This document shows, one piece after another, positions 6,600 to 11,052 of a stretch of DNA of 11,052 nucleotides. A program made the position numbers and the translations under genes. The notes beneath the pieces were generated by a model that searched no databases, was not told the origin of the DNA, and saw only the letters and a list, made by a program, of their open reading frames with translations. This DNA is from Saccoglossus kowalevskii (lineage: Eukaryota; Hemichordata; Enteropneusta; Harrimaniidae). The DNA is taken from contig NW_003124920.1 in NCBI RefSeq assembly GCF_000003605.2, positions 80,317-91,368 of the forward strand, written 5' to 3'. Numbering within the stretch: the first letter of the stretch is position 1; the number at the start of each line of letters is the position of its first letter.

Positions 6600-9365
6600 T
6601 CTAGTTCTAATGACTGTTAGTATTCTGCAGAAAAAATGTGTTTTTAGCTGTCATTAACTTTTTGAATGCCATAATGTATCCAACCAAAATGTTGGTGCAA
6701 TATTTTCAAAAAGTGTGTTTATTTAGAAAAGCTTCCATATTCCCATTTTATGAACAATGATTAAAGTTGTCTTTGGTTTTTAAAAGTGTACACAATTGTT
6801 TGTAATTATTGTTTGCTAATTTAAATTTTACCTTGTACATGTGATTGATTTTTTAATTTTAATATTATATTACATGCAATATATCAGTTTTTAAAACATA
6901 AGATATATTAATTATATTAGTTTTCCATAAACTGTAATATACTTCATTCTAGCTGGAATTTATTTTCTCTGAAAAGACATTTTGGGTGTTTTCTATGCAA
7001 TTTGGTTTCAATGATTTCTTGAATGTAAAATGTAAAATATAGGAAAAAAAGGTATATTTGCTGGATTATATTTTCACTGAATCATTCCTCCAGTGGAAAT
7101 AGCAAAAACTAATCCCAAACGAAAGTATTTTTATTATAGTATTGTATATGTTAGAAGTGCGTCTCTAATGAAATGTGTTTAATCGTTTTTTCGTTTGTTC
7201 GTAAATATACTTCTACTACACTTTAGTATCTAAAGAGAATTCCACTGACATCACGTATGTATGGTGCGAACGTCGGAGAGAGCATTACTCAATACATTTC
7301 TTCTTATCACAGTTCTGTATTTTGTTTTAATTTATATGTGTATGTCTGACCGAGTTTTGACTGTTTTGTTCTGTTTAAAAATAAACATCCAGTTTTGCTC
7401 ATTTCAGTTGCTGGCTCATTAACAATACGATTCCTTTTGATCATGAGCATATTCACCTGTGCATTTACATATGCTAATAATAAAGCAAAAACCATTGCTG
7501 TTTTTTATATTATATTGATACAGTAAATATGAAGTATAGTAAATAATTTATATAATACAATTTATACAAATTTTTGTATTTTATTGATTTACAAACATTT
7601 GAATATATTATTACACTAATAAAAAATCATACTTCTGTTACTTGATGTATAACGTAAAGAAGCATAATTTTTCAGATTTCATGAGTGAAAACAGTTACTG
7701 TCTATCCTCAATGTCACTATTTGTGTATTTAAACAATCCAATAGCATATCTTGTGAAGAATGTACAAGATAATAAGGGAATACAATTTTCATGTATTGTG
7801 GGCACTTGTAATTAAGATCTCATCTTGCACACGTTCTCTAGCATCACACAATGCGGTGGATGCTTGTTGGTACCAACGAATTTGTATTTTTAAGTAAACC
7901 CTAAAATATTAGAGGCTATGACCTCGTTGGCCATATTGTTCATTATTTCACTAAATACTTGATTTGTGTGATTATAGATCTCGAACTTCAACAAATTGGG
8001 TTTTATTCACCATAGATTAATCGTGCGCGAGTCTAAAAAAAATCAGTTTGATGATAAGCAAGACACAAGGTGACTGCTTGGTAAATTTTAGTTCCCATTT
8101 ATCCCCCTCAAAGTTCCTTTCAATTGAGTTTCATTCCTGATTGTTCTTGTGTATGTAGAATTCCAAACTGATGTTAAAATATTTTTGTGAAATGGCGCTA
8201 CACTGCCAGATTATATAAGGCTGCTGATCAGTCTTGACAAGTGTTATCTCTTATAAGTGGAATGCATGTGGTAGTATTCTTAATGGAACACATAAATTCA
8301 CGACCCAAAAAAATTTGAAAACACAGGGGGATGAACTAGCCAAATCACATCGTGAAATTTAAAATAACTGAAGCAAAACAATGTTCCCAAAGTAATGTGA
8401 CTTGTGACAACCATACACATGAAAGGTTGTAAATTCAATTTCAGAGTGAGAGTTTGCAACATGATAACAAACCGTGGTAAATATAATATTTACAACACTA
8501 CATGGTAGGAACGGGAAGACCATATAAATACACCAGGGAAATCAAGGCACTATTTCTTTCAACCAGTAAACCGATGCTAACACTCAGTATAATATATAGT
8601 AGATAATATTTGATAATCCTTGTCCTAAATAACTATTCAAAATAGACTCTTTGAGCAATGAGTCTTGATCGAAATTGAATTGACTGGGAATAGTTAGAAA
8701 AAAAAGAATAGAGTCTGATTACTTAGAAATGAACTTTGAAGACTGTTGGAGAGAGAAAATCTAAAAGCACGACATTGAAGCATTGCTGTACCGGCCAATA
8801 CAGTCTGGTAGTATGCACACATCACTAGGAAACAAGAAGAGAACATTCACAATTTACTAATACACTGACAATGATCTGTAAAGCAGCCTATTGGCAGAGT
8901 AGAGACAAAAAGGCGCCACCCGGACATAGTGTACAGTATGATCAAGTTGCACATACATGAATACAACATTTACGTGATGGTCTTAACAAAGAAAACAGAC
9001 ATACTCCCTGTTTAGTCTTGTAATTCAATGCCAAACCTTCATTAAACATTCACCAGTCCAACGCCATCTGAAACGGACAACTGGCCGTCATTGGAAACTA
9101 GTACACAACAAAAAGACAATGAAAACGAGGTGCCTCATAAAGAAGTCTCGTTTTCCGCCTTCCCGCCATTAGATTGAGTGTGTCAGCCATGTTGAAAAAG
9201 AAAACAGTGCGACGCAATTAACATGAACTGAAGTATAGTGTAAGTTTTTTCTAGGTAATCAATAATAGACAAAGTAGCTCTCCGCAACAATGTTCACGAA
9301 CTCCAGTCAACATAAGATGAAACAAGTTCGGTGAAAATACAAGTTTAAGCGACACTTTGCAGTAC
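6600..9365. other. Intergenic region without a supportable gene
   Basis: These roughly 2.8 kb are AT-rich, and I see no exon with recognisable homology on either strand. Open stretches preceded by acceptor-like CAG occur at 7092, 7407 and 7676 but match nothing and lack donors or start context. A CpG-richer patch at about 9050-9250 contains a small minus-strand frame in strong start context (9190-9098), which I do not call. GGGAAATCAAGGCA at 8536-8549 repeats the tip of the intron 2 element, without a visible partner arm. Confidence 0.6.
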
Positions 9366-9407
9366 CTTGGGTGATAATGAACAGTCATTCAGTAGCAGTC
9401 ACCCAAG
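9366..9407. repeat. Nested inverted repeat (hairpin)
   Basis: CTTGGGTGA (9366-9374) pairs with TCACCCAAG (9399-9407), and inside them AATGA (9376-9380) pairs with TCATT (9385-9389). The nested arrangement lies 12 bases left of the CTCF-like site. Confidence 0.7.
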
Positions 9408-9418
9408 CGTTTTCCTGT

Positions 9419-9431
9419 CAGTAGAGGGCGC
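9419..9431 (+). promoter_or_regulatory. CTCF-like core motif
   Basis: CAGTAGAGGGCGC matches every position of the degenerate CTCF core CASYAGRKGGCRS. The site sits in the space between two convergent genes, close to the 3' end of the minus-strand peptide gene. CTCF is conserved across bilaterians, so an insulator role is possible but is inferred from the motif alone. Confidence 0.4.
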
Positions 9432-9472
9432 TTTGGGTATTATAGAGCTAAAATTCCTAGTAGTTCCAAGCA

Positions 9473-9497
9473 GGGTTTATTTCTGGTGAATAAACCC
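9473..9497. repeat. Perfect 9 bp hairpin, 7 base loop
   Basis: GGGTTTATT (9473-9481) is reverse-complemented at 9489-9497. The stem contains a TTTATT that reads AATAAA on the minus strand, so it could act as a distal, structured polyadenylation signal for the minus-strand gene. It is not the histone stem-loop. Confidence 0.7.
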
Positions 9498-9566
9498 AAT
9501 TTGTCTGAATTACACATATTACATAAATTGCTGTTTTCCTCCCATTGGTATAATTGAAAGTAACAT

Positions 9567-9572
9567 TTTATT
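9567..9572 (-). terminator. Polyadenylation signal of the cysteine-rich peptide gene
   Basis: AATAAA on the minus strand begins 169 bases past the stop codon at 9742. It would give a 3' UTR of about 190 bases with cleavage near 9545-9555. Confidence 0.5.
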
Positions 9573-9741
9573 TCATATTAGGTATATTGATTTTAGTATT
9601 TCCAAAATGTGATTGACACATTAGTCTACAAATCGCACTTTATGAATATGTTTACTTCTGTTCGACTTTTTAGATTTCTTGTCTGTCTTTTGCCACCTGA
9701 TGGCGCACTTATGGAAGTAGAACTTTTTGTAGCAATATATC

Positions 9742-9861
9742 TCAACAGCGTCCATCTTCGCCAATTCTGTGTTTCATTTCTTCTCTTTTGTCTTTACAGT
9801 GGCTTCGTTTTGCGCACCATTTATCCGTGAAACATACTGTATGGCGTCCTCCGCAAAATCC
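9742..9861 (-). other. Peptide gene exon C: mature cysteine-rich domain
   Basis: The exon starts after TGTGTCTTTCAG and holds 39 codons and TGA. All five cysteines of the precursor and most of its basic residues are here. The first coding bases give Gly-Phe-Cys. Longer open frames exist on the opposite strand across this exon, but they have no splice, start or homology support and look like its antisense shadows. Confidence 0.68.
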
Positions 9862-10140
9862 CTGAAAGACACAACATTGGTCGCGATATTCTTAATCGCA
9901 ATTCCGCATTCGTTTCGGCAATCGTTTTATTCTCTTGTAATCTGCTCATACGTTATTGTTATGCCTTGTATGGGGGTCGTCGGGAATGGATAATACGATA
10001 GTAATACGTTAGCTATTTACTAAAAGTACATTCAAGACAATACTTACAATAATGCTGTCGCCAGCTTCTCCAGATTGCAGGATGAACCATAATAATGTTA
10101 GTATAGCTAGTATAGAATTGACTGTCGTGATTTTGTTCAT
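9742..10140 (-). CDS. Secreted cysteine-rich basic peptide precursor (2 coding exons), family unknown
   Basis: Join 10140-10048 and 9861-9742 on the minus strand, 70 residues. The first exon encodes Met, Lys3 and a hydrophobic core at 10-21, then QSGEA, with predicted signal cleavage after Ala26 (Gly at -3). A phase 0 intron of 186 bases with GTAAGT and TTTCAG ends separates it from the second exon. That exon encodes Cys34, 41, 47, 53 and 70 (C-x6-C-x5-C-x5-C-x16-C) with ten Lys or Arg. A KDKR site at 54-57 could be cut by furin-like convertases, leaving four cysteines upstream. An in-frame TAA nine bases before the ATG fixes the start, and G lies at -3. The family could be antimicrobial, hormone-like or venom-like; the spacing does not match beta-defensin, big defensin or ShK patterns that I know. 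The gene model is good; the function is unknown. Confidence 0.7.
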
Positions 10141-10166
10141 GTCCGTTTACATCTGTTTGGTATCAC
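10048..10166 (-). other. Peptide gene exon B: 5' UTR tail, start codon and signal peptide
   Basis: The exon runs from after the minus-strand acceptor TTAAATTTCAG (exon starts 10166) to the donor GTAAGTA (intron starts 10047). Bases 10166-10141 are untranslated and include ATG-TAA, a stop in frame with the main start. The coding part is 31 codons. The combination of acceptor, signal peptide and consensus donor in 119 bases is what makes the gene credible. Confidence 0.68.
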
Positions 10167-10243
10167 CTGAAATTTAACAGTTTTTTGTATGAACAATCGA
10201 GTGTGTCGACATAGTTGACTGAAGAAGTTAATTAACTGCATAC
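10167..10243 (-). other. Probable 5' UTR intron of the peptide gene
   Basis: On the minus strand, a donor ACAG|GTATGC (exon ends 10244) and an acceptor AAATTTCAG (10167) bound a 77-base intron. Joining the exons creates an eight-codon upstream frame that crosses the junction and stops six bases before the real ATG. That could dampen translation if this splice form exists. Confidence 0.45.
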
Positions 10244-10336
10244 CTGTCATGATACCAACATCAAGAACTAGAACGTATATTTCACAATGAAATGCTCTAT
10301 ACACATTCTGTATATTTTCCTTTAGCTCCAAATGTG

Positions 10337-10343
10337 ATTTATA
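10337..10343 (-). promoter_or_regulatory. TATA-like box of the peptide gene
   Basis: TATAAAT on the minus strand would place transcription start near 10310. That gives a first non-coding exon of about 65 bases ending at the donor at 10244. The spacing is plausible; the element is common in AT-rich DNA, so it is supportive only. Confidence 0.4.
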
Positions 10344-10529
10344 CTTTCCAGGTGCGAAGCACACGATGGAAGTCTGCCGATTACCCTGTCTGTATGTACT
10401 GGTATGTATATATACGTCTGTTTTACTGATATCTTCGGAACTGGTTATCACAATTAAACATAGACGCTTGGAATACTCCACACACGTAGTTACCCTATAC
10501 GACTTGTGTTCAATGATCTATCATTGGTT

Positions 10530-11052
10530 GGTTTTGTTATTTTCACTTCGCATAAATTAGCTTCGAGGTATCTCAAACTACGCATTATATCTCAATCAAT
10601 GAAACTTGATGCATATGATGTCTCGAATCGTCAACAGACGGGTTAAAATCCATTAATATTAAATACTTACTTTGCATGAATTAAACAATAAATTAAGCGA
10701 ATCTCTGATATTGATTCATACATGTAGGGGAATCCGGGATAAAAATAGACTGCAGACCACAAAACTATTCCTGTTGATCTTAATGTTATAAACTTCAATA
10801 CATTGTGTCCAGAGAAGAACTATATTAGCCGACAAACTTTTTTTGTTTGAAATGATAATCATAAATTTCTGATATTTCTTATTTTTTATTCATATGCTTG
10901 CAATACCATCAGTACAGCTCAACGTCACAAAGCATATTCAAGTTCCTTTTTTTAATTATAAATGTGCATTTAAAATATATATATTTATGTTATTGGTATG
11001 GTATACTCGAATTATTATGTGAATGAATTAAAAAAACAATCGCTATGGCACT
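10530..11052. other. Right flank, nothing firm
   Basis: This AT-rich stretch holds a minus-strand ATG and short frame ending at a GTAAGT donor (10718 down to 10669), but I cannot tie it to a protein. Short AT runs near 10973-10985 are low complexity. I see no other structure. Confidence 0.5.

Noticed and set aside
6605-6660. Alternative last HAO exon after TTCTAG
   Set aside because: Only vaguely similar spacing to the family tail, loses the Gly, has a weak acceptor, and sits just after the candidate AATAAA.
7407-7500. Acceptor-like CATTTCAG followed by a hydrophobic open stretch, a possible last HAO exon
   Set aside because: It would turn the conserved Gly360 into Val and shows no match to the family C-terminus.
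7681-7815. 44-codon plus-strand frame after a TTTTTCAG acceptor-like site
   Set aside because: Poor start context, no donor, no resemblance to the HAO tail, and it lies beyond the first AATAAA.
8642-8670. Short AGACTC / GAGTCT hairpin
   Set aside because: Six-base arms are expected by chance in a window this size.
9609-9993. Two overlapping plus-strand hydrophobic open frames
   Set aside because: They lie antisense to the cysteine-rich exon and its intron, have no splice or homology support, and their hydrophobicity is expected from antisense of a Lys- and Glu-rich exon.
10137-10481. Long minus-strand open frame (over 110 codons without a canonical ATG at its start)
   Set aside because: It is the longest open stretch on that side and could be an exon ending at the donor at 10244, but after that splice the frame meets TAA within seven codons, and I recognise no family. 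I treat its lower part as 5' UTR of the peptide gene. A spliced cDNA would change this.
10669-10718. Minus-strand ATG frame ending at a GTAAGT donor
   Set aside because: Its phase could join a TTCC acceptor near 10441, but the combined product is unrecognised and the acceptor is weak.

Overview
The window is AT-rich animal-type nuclear DNA. It has GT-AG introns of about 0.1 to 1.2 kb, AATAAA signals, a tetranucleotide microsatellite and MITE-like inverted-repeat elements. It looks like an invertebrate metazoan genome, but the sequence alone does not fix the phylum. There are no bacterial operons, rRNA, tRNA or CRISPR features.

The left half (about 290-6600, + strand) is one split gene for an FMN-dependent alpha-hydroxyacid oxidase (glycolate oxidase / HAO family). 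Eight coding exons join in phase to give about 366 residues. Most of the TIM-barrel fingerprint is intact: the Lys, the SNHG His and following Arg, the DSGIR phosphate loop and the GRP motif. Three things are unusual. The first exon encodes a hydrophobic anchor followed by a basic cluster. Several substrate-pocket residues are replaced (the Tyr129, Trp108 and Arg164 positions of spinach glycolate oxidase). No peroxisomal C-terminal signal is visible. The last exon is the uncertain part of the model.

The introns hold structured DNA: an (ATTC)n microsatellite in intron 1; an approximately 800 bp TTAA-flanked foldback element in intron 2; a short inverted-repeat element in intron 3; a diverged tandem duplication and a 28 bp near-palindrome in intron 4; and in intron 5 a tandem duplication that copied the acceptor and first bases of exon 6, leaving a decoy splice site that leads to a stop.

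From about 6600 to 9540 I see no gene that I can support. A compact cluster at 9366-9497 contains two hairpin-forming repeats and a sequence matching the CTCF core consensus.

On the minus strand at about 10343-9550 lies a small gene that is easily missed because both coding exons are short. One exon encodes a start codon and a textbook signal peptide and ends at a consensus donor. The other begins after a consensus acceptor, in phase, and encodes a basic five-cysteine peptide of 39 residues. A TATA-like box, a probable 5' UTR intron and a correctly placed AATAAA support it. I recognise no family; this is the best candidate in the window for something undescribed. The two genes converge (tail to tail) with about 3 kb between them, and nothing links them functionally. 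The last 500 bases hold nothing firm.
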